Source: Prevotella sp. Rep29
Lineage (GTDB): Bacteria > Bacteroidota > Bacteroidia > Bacteroidales > Bacteroidaceae
Assembly (NCBI RefSeq): GCF_019551475.1
Contig: NZ_CP047159.1
Location: 806,001 to 870,000, forward strand
Direction: 5' to 3'
Length of the DNA: 64,000 bases
The position numbers and the translations under genes are program-made. Position 1 is the stretch's first letter. Each line of letters begins with the position of its first letter. Positions 22,572-30,566 of this stretch are shown here, in pieces. Under the pieces are notes generated by a model, which was not told the DNA's origin, did no database searches, and saw only the letters and a program-made list of their open reading frames with translations.

Positions 22572-24083
22572 ATGAAAACAAAAAGAATTTTATTCCTGTT
22601 GATGGTGATATTTACCATTTCGTTTGCATATGGACAAGAAGCGGATGAGAAATTGGGAAAGGCAGAAGCCTTGTGTAAGGAAGGTATAGCTCTTCATGAT
22701 CAGGGAAAATTTGAAGAGGCTATCAAAAAGTATGATGAAGGATTGAAACTGCTTCCTTACAACGCTACGCTGATATACGAGAAAGCATATAGTCTGGAGG
22801 CTATGGGCAAGAGGGCAGAGGCTAAGAAACTACTTGGGAAGTTGTATAAGAAAGGAAATACCGGCGAAGATGTGTCGCTCCCTTACATGGCTTATGCAAA
22901 TCTCCTAGATGATGATGGTGAGGCAATGCAGGCTCTGGAGGTGTATGATAAGGCATTGGAATATGTTTCTCCTTCTGATGTCTCCACCACTCAGCTTATT
23001 AATTACAACAAGGCTTTGACTCTCTATAATCTTAAAGATGAGGATAAGGCAAAGATTGAAGATCGTGAGCAGCAGATTTCCGATCATCTTGATAATTCAA
23101 TAGAATGTAAAGCCACTCATCCTAGTAGTTACTTAATTTATGGGCGACTTATGGCTGATATTGGTGCATATTATAATGCTATCGCCTATTTGGGAATAAC
23201 CGCCCTGTTGGCAGGTGAAAGGATTGGCGCACTTGAAGCAGCATTAAACGAATGGGAAAATAAGGAACTAGATCCTGATTCCGGACCATTGACCACTCTT
23301 TCACTGAACAAAGTGAAGGAAGTGCTAAAGGCTGAGCCATCCGAATTCGGTAGGTTGTATGACATATTTACCACCGTCATTCCTGCAATATGCAGTGACA
23401 CTCTTGGTGTTCCTGTTCCCTTCTCGTATGCATACGACTTGGTGAATGATGGTATTGTGCATTTCTTTTCCGAGTTGAAGCGACAGGGACTGTTGGAGTG
23501 TTTCTTCCATGTGGCTATGAAAAATGCCAAGGTACAGTATATATCTAATGCCAACTGGCTTACAGGTCATAAAAGCGAGGAGGAACGCTTATGGAATACT
23601 ATAGATGAACTTGGAGTGTTCAAGGGTGACCTGAAATTTGGATATGTTCCCGATTTTGTGGAGTTCAGTACGGCGGAGGAAGCGCGTAGGCATAATATAG
23701 ACGCTATGGCTGCCTGCAAATTCTTTATGACACATACAATAGACTCAAAGGATATTCCTGATGTAAGGAAATATATACTTGCATGGTCTGTAGCTTCACC
23801 TGATGTGCATGTCAATATTGGAGCGAAGGTGATGGATTGGGCAAATACAAACGCTGATTATCTGACAGCTTATTTGGCTGGTTGCTCTTTCTATTCCTTA
23901 ACTTCACATCAGAAGGAATGGAACAAGGAAATCTTTGAAAGAGGTGTGTTAGAGGTGCTGAAGTTGTACAATTCCAACAAGCATGTTCTTGGTGAAAATG
24001 AGAATTTGGAAAAACTGTTGGAGCTATTCATGAGTGAAGGTGATGGCTTTAAGAATTTCATAGAAGAAAACTACAACAAATAA
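22572..24083 (+). CDS. Exported TPR-containing protein of unknown function
   Basis: 503 residues: a signal peptide (ending SFAYGQ), then about three TPR units (residues 30-150), then a long region without recognisable domain (about 160-503) that is predicted mostly helical. The composition is more AT-rich than its neighbours, which suggests later acquisition or relaxed codon use. A hairpin terminator follows at 24093-24129. Neither function nor family is clear beyond the TPR part. Confidence 0.75.
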   Translation: MKTKRILFLLMVIFTISFAYGQEADEKLGKAEALCKEGIALHDQGKFEEAIKKYDEGLKLLPYNATLIYEKAYSLEAMGKRAEAKKLLGKLYKKGNTGEDVSLPYMAYANLLDDDGEAMQALEVYDKALEYVSPSDVSTTQLINYNKALTLYNLKDEDKAKIEDREQQISDHLDNSIECKATHPSSYLIYGRLMADIGAYYNAIAYLGITALLAGERIGALEAALNEWENKELDPDSGPLTTLSLNKVKEVLKAEPSEFGRLYDIFTTVIPAICSDTLGVPVPFSYAYDLVNDGIVHFFSELKRQGLLECFFHVAMKNAKVQYISNANWLTGHKSEEERLWNTIDELGVFKGDLKFGYVPDFVEFSTAEEARRHNIDAMAACKFFMTHTIDSKDIPDVRKYILAWSVASPDVHVNIGAKVMDWANTNADYLTAYLAGCSFYSLTSHQKEWNKEIFERGVLEVLKLYNSNKHVLGENENLEKLLELFMSEGDGFKNFIEENYNK

Positions 24084-24092
24084 TAGCATTAT

Positions 24093-24129
24093 AAGAATCC
24101 ACGCTTTCTGTATGAGAGTGTGGATTCTT
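24093..24129. terminator. Hairpin terminator after the exported TPR gene
   Basis: AAGAATCCACGCT pairs with AGTGTGGATTCTT over 12-13 bp, followed by a T-rich CATTTCTG. It ends the plus-strand gene at 24083. Confidence 0.65.
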
Positions 24130-24266
24130 CATTTCTGAAATATTTGGTTTTTATCCTGTTTACCATAGAACCCGTTATAAATGTTGTGCAAGAGACAATA
24201 GATGAAATGTGGAAACTGACTATGTGAATAAACATGCAAAAACGGGTGGAAAAGTGAATAAATACA

Positions 24267-24374
24267 CAGGGTTGAACTTTCGTTTTCCAAAAGTTGAAGT
24301 TTTGCGCTCTAAAAGTTGAACTTTTACAGCCTGAAAGTTGAACTTTTGCAAGCTAAAAGTTCAACTTTTGGAAA
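24267..24374. repeat. Phased palindrome array A3 (5 units, reverse orientation relative to A1/A6)
   Basis: In the 445-bp convergent gap 24084-24528, 15-bp units start at 24267, 24289, 24311, 24333 and 24355, exactly 22 bp apart. The core is AAAAGTTGAACTTTT or its complement, the spacers are 7 nt (GTTTTCC, GCGCTCT, ACAGCCT, GCAAGCT). Read on the minus strand it starts CTTTCCAAAAGTT and has the same spacer AGCTTGC and an AT-rich tail as A1 and A6, with extra internal units. No gene is seen in this gap. Confidence 0.88.
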
Positions 24375-24528
24375 GCACTTCTTAACAGGTTGGGAATCAA
24401 TGGTTTACGAAATGCATTCCCAAACCTGTGCCTGTGTATAAATATACAATTGCAGCAAGGCGCTGAATGAGTTGTCAGGACGGCAACAAGAATCGTCGGA
24501 TTTGCGTCGAATCGTGAGATTTGAGTGG

Positions 24529-25152
24529 TCAAACGCCGAAGTTCGAGAGGTTTTCTCCGAGCGATTCCATATTCTTCAGAGCGTCCATAAGCACTTTCTT
24601 CACTTCGTCTTTATCGGCGGTGTAAACCTTTCCGAAGGCACCGATTGTGGCGCGCTTGTTCTCGTCGGTCTTGAGGTTGCAGGTGGAGAATACGAAATAA
24701 TTGTTGTAGTCCAGCAGTTCGTTGGAGACGTTCTCAATGATTCTCGGCACGACCTTGTCGTAAACAGCGTCAAGTTCAAAGCCAGATGTGTTTTTGGTCT
24801 TGAGTGTCTCTTTGATAGCCTCACTCAGAATGCCCGACAGTTCCTTTTGATGCGTTTCCTTCGAGGGATTGGTCAGTGCTGCCGCGCCGACAGCCAGTGC
24901 GAGCACTATCAGTGCGATGAGGAGCGTAATCATGCAACCCGATTTCTTTTTCTTCTTGGGAGCAGAAACCTGTGACGGCACTGCCTGTGCTTGCCTGATG
25001 AAGGGGCGCAACTCGTCGAGCGAACCTGCCGGTTGCCAGTCAACCATGTTTTCAGTCCACACAAGCGTGTCGGCGGTGATGCCTTTCTGAGCCAGTTCCT
25101 CTGTGGTGAAAGGTCCCTGGCGTTCGTTGTTCACTGCGATGTAATATTTCAT
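24529..25152 (-). CDS. GYF_2/DUF4339 membrane protein
   Basis: 207 residues starting MKYYIAVNNERQGPFTTEELAQKGI, a GYF_2 (DUF4339) domain (residues 1-55) with the typical LVWTENMVDWQPA. A lysine-rich stretch (KKKKKSG) precedes one membrane helix (about 75-95); the remaining C-terminal part is probably periplasmic and of unknown function. GYF_2 domains are thought to bind proline-rich or other peptides at the membrane. Residues upstream of 25152 in the same frame are AT-rich and unlikely to be coding. A weak -7-like TACCTTCG lies at 25076-25083 plus-strand neighbourhood 25216 at best, so the promoter is unclear. Confidence 0.75.
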   Translation of the reverse strand: MKYYIAVNNERQGPFTTEELAQKGITADTLVWTENMVDWQPAGSLDELRPFIRQAQAVPSQVSAPKKKKKSGCMITLLIALIVLALAVGAAALTNPSKETHQKELSGILSEAIKETLKTKNTSGFELDAVYDKVVPRIIENVSNELLDYNNYFVFSTCNLKTDENKRATIGAFGKVYTADKDEVKKVLMDALKNMESLGENLSNFGV

Positions 25153-25276
25153 ATTTGTAAAGATTAAATACGGGGCGAAGGTAATAAAAAATCGGGAAAT
25201 GACAAAATATTGAAATGAATATCGTGAATTCTTCAAAAAAACCATTTCAAAATATGATTATATGTATTTTTTTTAT

Positions 25277-25284
25277 TACTTTTG
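25277..25284 (+). promoter_or_regulatory. -7 box of ffh
   Basis: TACTTTTG fits TAnnTTTG; a T-tract lies directly upstream but no clear -33 TTG. Leader about 60 nt. Confidence 0.45.
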
Positions 25285-25349
25285 CATGGGAAAAGCGGAA
25301 CTCCTTCGGGAACCGCTGAAAAAATGAAAAACCGAAAAGGAAAGAATCA

Positions 25350-26696
25350 ATGTTTGAGAACTTAAGTGACAGACTGGAGCGCTCCTTTAAAATACTTAAG
25401 GGAGAAGGAAAGATTACTGAGATAAATGTAGCCGAGACGCTGAAGGACGTGCGTCGGGCGTTGGTGGATGCCGACGTCAACTACAAAGTGGCGCGCGACT
25501 TTACCGACCGGGTGAAGGAGAAGGCGCTGGGAATGAACGTGCTGACGGCTGTGAAGCCGGGACAGCTGATGGTGAAACTCGTTCATGACGAGCTTGCCCA
25601 GCTGATGGGTGGCGAAGCCGTCGGACTGAAATTGGAGAACCGCCCCGCCATCATCCTGATGTCGGGTCTGCAAGGTTCAGGTAAGACGACATTCTCAGGC
25701 AAGCTTGCCAACATGCTCAAGACCAAGCAGCACAAGAAGCCGATGCTCGTGGCGTGTGACGTGTATCGCCCGGCAGCCATCGAGCAGCTGAAAGTGGTGG
25801 CAGCGCAAATAGATGTGCCCGTCTATTCGGAAGAAGGAAACAAGAATGTTGTCGAGATAGCCCAGCACGCCATTCAGGAAGCAAAAGCGAAAGCCAACGA
25901 CATCGTCATCATCGACACTGCCGGACGTCTGGCGATTGACGAGGAGATGATGAACGAGATAGAGACGCTGAAAAAGGCAGTCAATCCCGACGAAACACTG
26001 TTCGTGGTCGATTCCATGACCGGACAGGATGCGGTGAATACCGCCAAGGAATTCAACAACCGGCTGGATTTTGACGGCGTCATCCTGACAAAGCTTGACG
26101 GCGACACGCGAGGCGGAGCAGCCCTGTCTATCCGCACCGTGGTGACGAAACCCATCAAGTTTGTGGGTACGGGCGAGAAGATGGAAGCCATCGACGTGTT
26201 CCATCCCGAACGAATGGCAGACCGAATCCTTGGAATGGGCGACATCGTCTCACTCGTGGAGCGTGCCCAGGAGCAGTACGATGAGGAAGAGGCAAAGCGG
26301 CTGGAGAAGAAAATCAAGAAAAACCAGTTTGACTTTGAAGACTTCCTGAAGCAGATTCAGCAAATCAAGAAGATGGGAAGTCTGAAAGACCTGGCAGCGA
26401 TGATTCCCGGCGTGGGGAAATCCATCAAGGACCTGGACATCGATGACAATGCGTTCAAGGGCATTGAAGCCATCATTCAGAGCATGACACCGCACGAGCG
26501 CTCGCATCCCGAGGTGCTCAACCAAAGCCGGAAAATGCGCATCGCCAAAGGCTCGGGGACTGATATCCAGGAAGTGAACCGACTGATTAAGCAGTTCGAC
26601 CAGACCCGGAAAATGATGAAGATGGTTGCCGGCGGCTCGAAAATGAATATGATGAAAAACATGATGAACATGAAAGGCGGAATGCCGAGAATGTAA
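25350..26696 (+). CDS. ffh: Signal recognition particle protein Ffh
   Basis: 448 residues with the standard three parts: N domain (1-90), GTPase G domain with GLQGSGKTT near residue 107, DTAGRL near 190 and [10 protein letters not shown] near 250, and a methionine-rich M domain (from about 300) that ends in [17 protein letters not shown] repeats. Ffh with 4.5S RNA binds signal sequences at the ribosome and docks with FtsY to deliver membrane proteins. Length matches the family. The folD gene starts 9 bp after the stop, so they are probably co-transcribed. Confidence 0.97.
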   Translation: MFENLSDRLERSFKILKGEGKITEINVAETLKDVRRALVDADVNYKVARDFTDRVKEKALGMNVLTAVKPGQLMVKLVHDELAQLMGGEAVGLKLENRPAIILMSGLQGSGKTTFSGKLANMLKTKQHKKPMLVACDVYRPAAIEQLKVVAAQIDVPVYSEEGNKNVVEIAQHAIQEAKAKANDIVIIDTAGRLAIDEEMMNEIETLKKAVNPDETLFVVDSMTGQDAVNTAKEFNNRLDFDGVILTKLDGDTRGGAALSIRTVVTKPIKFVGTGEKMEAIDVFHPERMADRILGMGDIVSLVERAQEQYDEEEAKRLEKKIKKNQFDFEDFLKQIQQIKKMGSLKDLAAMIPGVGKSIKDLDIDDNAFKGIEAIIQSMTPHERSHPEVLNQSRKMRIAKGSGTDIQEVNRLIKQFDQTRKMMKMVAGGSKMNMMKNMMNMKGGMPRM

Positions 26697-26704
26697 TACA
26701 GAAT

Positions 26705-27583
26705 ATGGAACTGATTGACGGAAAAGCAACAGCAGCAGCCATCAAGGCTGAAATCTCTGAGGAGGTGAACAACATCGTGGCAGCAGGCGGCAAGCGCCCG
26801 CACCTCGCAGCCATCCTGGTGGGACACGACGGCGGCTCAGAGTCATATATGAAAAATAAGGTAATCGCGTGCGAGGCATGTGGGTTCAAGTCATCGCTCA
26901 TCCGCTTCGAGGAAGACGTGACCGAAGACGAACTGCTGGCAAAGGTGAACGAACTGAACGAGGATGACGACGTGGACGGATTTATCGTGCAGTTGCCGCT
27001 GCCTAAGCATATTGACGAGCAGAAAGTCATCATGGCAATCGACTATCGGAAAGACGTGGATGGATTCCATCCCGTCAATGTAGGGCGAATGGCAATCGGA
27101 CTCCCTTGTTTCATCTCGGCGACACCGCTCGGCATCATCACCCTTCTGAAGAGATGGGGAATAGAGACGTCGGGAAAGAAATGCGTGATACTCGGACGTT
27201 CCAATATCGTAGGAAAGCCGATGGCACAGCTGATGATGCAGAAAAACTACGGCGATGCCACGGTGACGGTTTGCCACAGCCATTCAAAAACGCTCAAGGA
27301 AGAGTGCCGGCAGGCAGATATCATCATCGCCGCGATAGGACAACCTGATTTTGTGACAGCAGATATGGTCAAGGAAGGTGCCGTCGTGATTGACGTGGGA
27401 ACGACCCGCGTGCCGGATGCAACCCGCAAGAGCGGCTTCAGGCTTAATGGCGACGTGAAGTTTGACGAAGTGGCAGAGAAATGCTCATACATCACCCCCG
27501 TCCCCGGAGGCGTCGGACCGATGACCATCTGTTCACTGATGAAGAATACGCTCGCAGCAGGCAGAAAGGAGTTCTACGGATGA
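26705..27583 (+). CDS. folD: Bifunctional methylenetetrahydrofolate dehydrogenase/cyclohydrolase
   Basis: 292 residues, cytoplasmic. Motifs of FolD are present: [10 protein letters not shown] with the active-site lysine region, [22 protein letters not shown], and the NADP-binding [11 protein letters not shown]. It interconverts methylene-THF, methenyl-THF and formyl-THF in one-carbon metabolism. It follows ffh by 9 bp and its stop overlaps the next small gene (ATGA), consistent with an operon. Confidence 0.97.
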   Translation: MELIDGKATAAAIKAEISEEVNNIVAAGGKRPHLAAILVGHDGGSESYMKNKVIACEACGFKSSLIRFEEDVTEDELLAKVNELNEDDDVDGFIVQLPLPKHIDEQKVIMAIDYRKDVDGFHPVNVGRMAIGLPCFISATPLGIITLLKRWGIETSGKKCVILGRSNIVGKPMAQLMMQKNYGDATVTVCHSHSKTLKEECRQADIIIAAIGQPDFVTADMVKEGAVVIDVGTTRVPDATRKSGFRLNGDVKFDEVAEKCSYITPVPGGVGPMTICSLMKNTLAAGRKEFYG

Positions 27584-27759
27584 CGGCAGAAGAATATTAT
27601 ATCAAAGGAAACGAGTATCGCCAGAAAGGAAACTATCAAGAGGCGCTGAACCACTATCGGGCAGCGATAGAACTCGATGCGGACAGTCCGGCGGTGCACG
27701 CCAAGGAGATGCTCGAGAGCATCATGAACTACTATTGCAAAGATTTTTATAACCCTTAA
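27580..27759 (+). CDS. Small single-TPR protein
   Basis: 59 residues, essentially one TPR unit: [31 protein letters not shown] plus a short tail ending FYNP. The ATG overlaps the folD stop (ATGA), so translation is coupled. Such mini-TPR genes are common in Bacteroidota next to folD, but I cannot name a function. A hairpin GACTGT / ACAGTC follows at 27769-27786. Confidence 0.75.
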   Translation: MTAEEYYIKGNEYRQKGNYQEALNHYRAAIELDADSPAVHAKEMLESIMNYYCKDFYNP

Positions 27760-27804
27760 ATAAACCAAGACTGTTCTCGGACAGTCGTAAAACTAAAAAG
27801 CATT

Positions 27805-28035
27805 ATGAGTAAAATTAAAGGAGCCATTGTGGTAAACACAGACAGGTGTAAAGGATGCTCGCTCTGCGTCGTTGCTTGCCCTCAGGATGTTATTGCCCTG
27901 GCAAACAAGGTGAACGTTCACGGTTATCCGTACGTTGAACCAGTCAAACAAGAGGCTTGTGTGGGATGTGCATCATGCGCGATTGTATGTCCCGACGGCT
28001 GTATCACGGTTTATCGTAAAAAAATGGAGGACTAA
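27805..28035 (+). CDS. korD: Ferredoxin subunit of 2-oxoacid:ferredoxin oxidoreductase
   Basis: 76 residues with two 4Fe-4S motifs, CKGCSLCVVACP and CVGCASCAIVCP, as in the delta subunit of KorDABC/VorDABC enzymes. It passes electrons from the thiamine-pyrophosphate centre to ferredoxin. It begins the block of four tightly spaced genes (3 bp, 2 bp and 16 bp gaps), so expression is surely coordinated. Whether the substrate is 2-oxoglutarate or a branched 2-oxoacid is not decidable from this subunit. Confidence 0.9.
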   Translation: MSKIKGAIVVNTDRCKGCSLCVVACPQDVIALANKVNVHGYPYVEPVKQEACVGCASCAIVCPDGCITVYRKKMED

Positions 28036-28038
28036 CGA

Positions 28039-29124
28039 ATGGCAGAACAAGAAGTAAAATTGATGAAAGGCAACGAAGCGATAGCTCACGCTGCCATCAG
28101 ATGCGGTTGCGACGGATATTTCGGTTACCCGATTACACCGCAAAGTGAAGTATTGGAAACACTCGCAGAGCTGAAGCCTTGGGAGACGACGGGAATGGTT
28201 GTGCTCCAGGCAGAGAGCGAGACGTCTTCCATCAACATGATTTATGGTGCTGCAGGTGCAGGTAAGCGTGCTTTCACCTCTTCATCAAGTCCCGGTATCG
28301 CATTGATGCAGGAAGGTATCGCCTACATGGCAGGTGCAGAATTGCCCGGCGTGTTCGTGAATGTACAGCGTGGCGGTCCCGGTCTGGGAACCATCCAGCC
28401 CTCACAGGGTGACTACTTCCAGGCAACCCGTGGCGGTGGTAACGGCGACTACTATGTGATAACCCTCTGCCCGAACTCCGTTCAGGAAATGGCAGACTTC
28501 ATGGATCTTGCCTTCGAACTTGCCTTCAAGTATCGCAACCCGGCAATGATTCTCTCAGACGGAGTCATCGGACAGATGATGGAAAAAGTGATTCTGCCTC
28601 CGCAAAAACCTCGTCGTACCGAAGAAGAAATCAAGAAGGAATGCCCGTGGGCAACATTCGGACGCACAAAAGACCGCGAGCCGAACATCATCACCTCTCT
28701 TGAACTTCAGTCAGAGGTAATGGAACAGCGCAACATCCATCTCCAGAAAAAATATCAGATGATTCGTGAGAACGAAGTTCGCTATGAAACTCAGAACTGC
28801 GAAGACGCTGATTACATCATCGTTTCCTTCGGAAGTGCAGCGCGTATTGCAGAAAAAGCTATCGAAAACGCCCGTGCAGAAGGTATCAAGGTCGGTTTGT
28901 TCCGTCCGATTACCGTATGGCCGTTCCCGACAAAGGAAATTGCTGCGATGGCACACGGAAAGAAGGGTGTGCTCGTTGCTGAAATCAATGCCGGACAGAT
29001 GGTGGAGGACGTGCGTCTTGCCATCAACGGTGAAGTACCTGTTGAGCATTTTGGTCGTCTGGGCGGTATGGTGCCAGACCCCGAAGAGATTGTTAATGCA
29101 TTGAAAACTAAATTGATGAAGTAA
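28039..29124 (+). CDS. korA: 2-oxoacid:ferredoxin oxidoreductase alpha subunit
   Basis: 361 residues with the pyrimidine-binding half of the two-domain alpha chain: FGYPITPQSEVLE, ESETSSINMIYGAAGAGKRAFTSSSSPG and GLFRPITVWPFP near the C-terminal domain. In the family the alpha subunit and beta subunit form the thiamine-dependent catalytic site that decarboxylates 2-oxoglutarate or branched-chain oxoacids to the acyl-CoA. Located 3 bp after the ferredoxin gene and 2 bp before korB. Confidence 0.92.
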   Translation: MAEQEVKLMKGNEAIAHAAIRCGCDGYFGYPITPQSEVLETLAELKPWETTGMVVLQAESETSSINMIYGAAGAGKRAFTSSSSPGIALMQEGIAYMAGAELPGVFVNVQRGGPGLGTIQPSQGDYFQATRGGGNGDYYVITLCPNSVQEMADFMDLAFELAFKYRNPAMILSDGVIGQMMEKVILPPQKPRRTEEEIKKECPWATFGRTKDREPNIITSLELQSEVMEQRNIHLQKKYQMIRENEVRYETQNCEDADYIIVSFGSAARIAEKAIENARAEGIKVGLFRPITVWPFPTKEIAAMAHGKKGVLVAEINAGQMVEDVRLAINGEVPVEHFGRLGGMVPDPEEIVNALKTKLMK

Positions 29125-29126
29125 AG

Positions 29127-29897
29127 ATGGAAGAGAACAAAATCATAGCACCGGAGAATCTGGTGTACAAGAAGCCGACGCTCATGAACGACGTTCCCAT
29201 GCACTATTGCCCGGGATGCTCACACGGAGTCGTACATAAGTTGGTAGCGGAAGTAATTGAAGAAATGGGCATGGAAGACAAGTCTGTCGGCGTATCGCCG
29301 GTAGGATGCTCGGTATTTGCCTATCGTTATATTGACATCGACTGGCAGGAAGCTGCCCACGGTCGTGCTCCCGCTGTTGCTACAGCTATTAAGCGTCTCT
29401 GGCCAGACCGCCTCGTGTTTACCTATCAGGGCGATGGTGACCTCGCATGTATCGGTACGGCAGAGTCTATCCACGCACTCAACCGTGGCGAGAACATCGT
29501 CATCATCTTCATCAACAATGCCATCTATGGAATGACAGGTGGACAGATGGCTCCGACCACACTGCTCGGACAGAAGACCGCAACTTGTCCTTACGGTCGT
29601 CAGGCAGACTTGCACGGATACCCATTGAAGATTACCGAAATGGCAGCACAGATGGAGGGTACATGCTTCGTTACACGCCAGAGCGTGGAGAGCGTAGCTT
29701 CTATCCGCAAGGCAAAGAAGGCGCTTCGCAAAGCTTTCGAAGCCTCTATGGCAGGAAAAGGCTCAAGTCTCGTGGAATTTGTAAGCACTTGTAACAGTGG
29801 TTGGAAACTTACTCCTGTGAAAGCCAATGAATGGATGAAGGAGAATATGTTCCCCTTCTATGAGAAGAGTGACCTCAAAGACACAACGGGTATGTAA
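29127..29897 (+). CDS. korB: 2-oxoacid:ferredoxin oxidoreductase beta subunit (thiamine-binding)
   Basis: 256 residues with the thiamine-diphosphate motif GDGDLACIGTAESIHALNRGENI and the early CPGCSHGVVHK. The latter carries cysteines that in the family bind a 4Fe-4S cluster near the TPP. Works with the alpha and gamma subunits in anaerobic oxoacid oxidation. It lies between korA (2 bp) and korC (16 bp). Confidence 0.92.
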   Translation: MEENKIIAPENLVYKKPTLMNDVPMHYCPGCSHGVVHKLVAEVIEEMGMEDKSVGVSPVGCSVFAYRYIDIDWQEAAHGRAPAVATAIKRLWPDRLVFTYQGDGDLACIGTAESIHALNRGENIVIIFINNAIYGMTGGQMAPTTLLGQKTATCPYGRQADLHGYPLKITEMAAQMEGTCFVTRQSVESVASIRKAKKALRKAFEASMAGKGSSLVEFVSTCNSGWKLTPVKANEWMKENMFPFYEKSDLKDTTGM

Positions 29898-29913
29898 TTA
29901 AAACAATAAAACT

Positions 29914-30456
29914 ATGAAAAAAGAAATAATTATTTCAGGATTCGGTGGTCAGGGTGTGCTCTCTATGGGTAAGATTCTGGCTTATTCCGGACTGATGGAA
30001 GATAAAGAAGTGACATGGATGCCGGCATATGGACCGGAGCAGCGAGGCGGAACTTGCAATGTGACAGTCATCGTGAGTGACGACCGCGTGTCATCGCCCA
30101 TCCTCAGTAAGTATGATGTAGCCATCGTGCTCAACCAGCCTTCACTTGACAAGTTCGAGTCGAAGGTGAAGCCCGGCGGTGTACTGATTTACGACAGCAA
30201 CGGTATCATCAATCCTCCTACACGGAAAGATATCGAGGTTTATCGCATCAGCGCAACCGACAAGGCTGTGGAGATGAAGAATACGAAGGTGTTCAACATG
30301 ATCGTGCTCGGCGGACTGCTGAAAGTCTGCCCTGTAGTGACACTCAACGGTTTGGAGAAAGCGCTCTACAAGACGCTTCCCGAGCGCCATCACGGCTTGA
30401 TTCCTCTCAATATGGATGCCGTGGCAGAGGGTCAGAAGATTATGGAAAAGCAATAA
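29914..30456 (+). CDS. korC: 2-oxoacid:ferredoxin oxidoreductase gamma subunit
   Basis: 180 residues beginning KKEIIISGFGGQGVLSMGKILAYSGL, the characteristic GFGGQG motif of the gamma subunit, with YGPEQRGGTCN a little later. It completes the four-subunit enzyme that links oxoacid oxidation to ferredoxin reduction in anaerobes. A terminator hairpin at 30476-30513 closes the operon. Confidence 0.92.
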   Translation: MKKEIIISGFGGQGVLSMGKILAYSGLMEDKEVTWMPAYGPEQRGGTCNVTVIVSDDRVSSPILSKYDVAIVLNQPSLDKFESKVKPGGVLIYDSNGIINPPTRKDIEVYRISATDKAVEMKNTKVFNMIVLGGLLKVCPVVTLNGLEKALYKTLPERHHGLIPLNMDAVAEGQKIMEKQ

Positions 30457-30475
30457 ACTAAGAGGCTTTACATGG

Positions 30476-30513
30476 AAGGGGCAGTGCTGAAAACGTTTTT
30501 AGTACTGCCCCTT
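30476..30513. terminator. Terminator of the kor operon
   Basis: AAGGGGCAGTGCT pairs with AGTACTGCCCCTT (one wobble) around a short A/T-rich loop, followed by TATACC. Confidence 0.7.
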
Positions 30514-30566
30514 TATACCTTATACCTTATTATAAATAACCACTAAGAATTATGATTCTATCTGAT

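Noticed and set aside
22572..24083. Bacteroidota SusD-like protein
   Set aside because: TPR-like helices and a signal peptide are present, but no lipobox, SusD motifs or neighbouring SusC-type TonB receptor.
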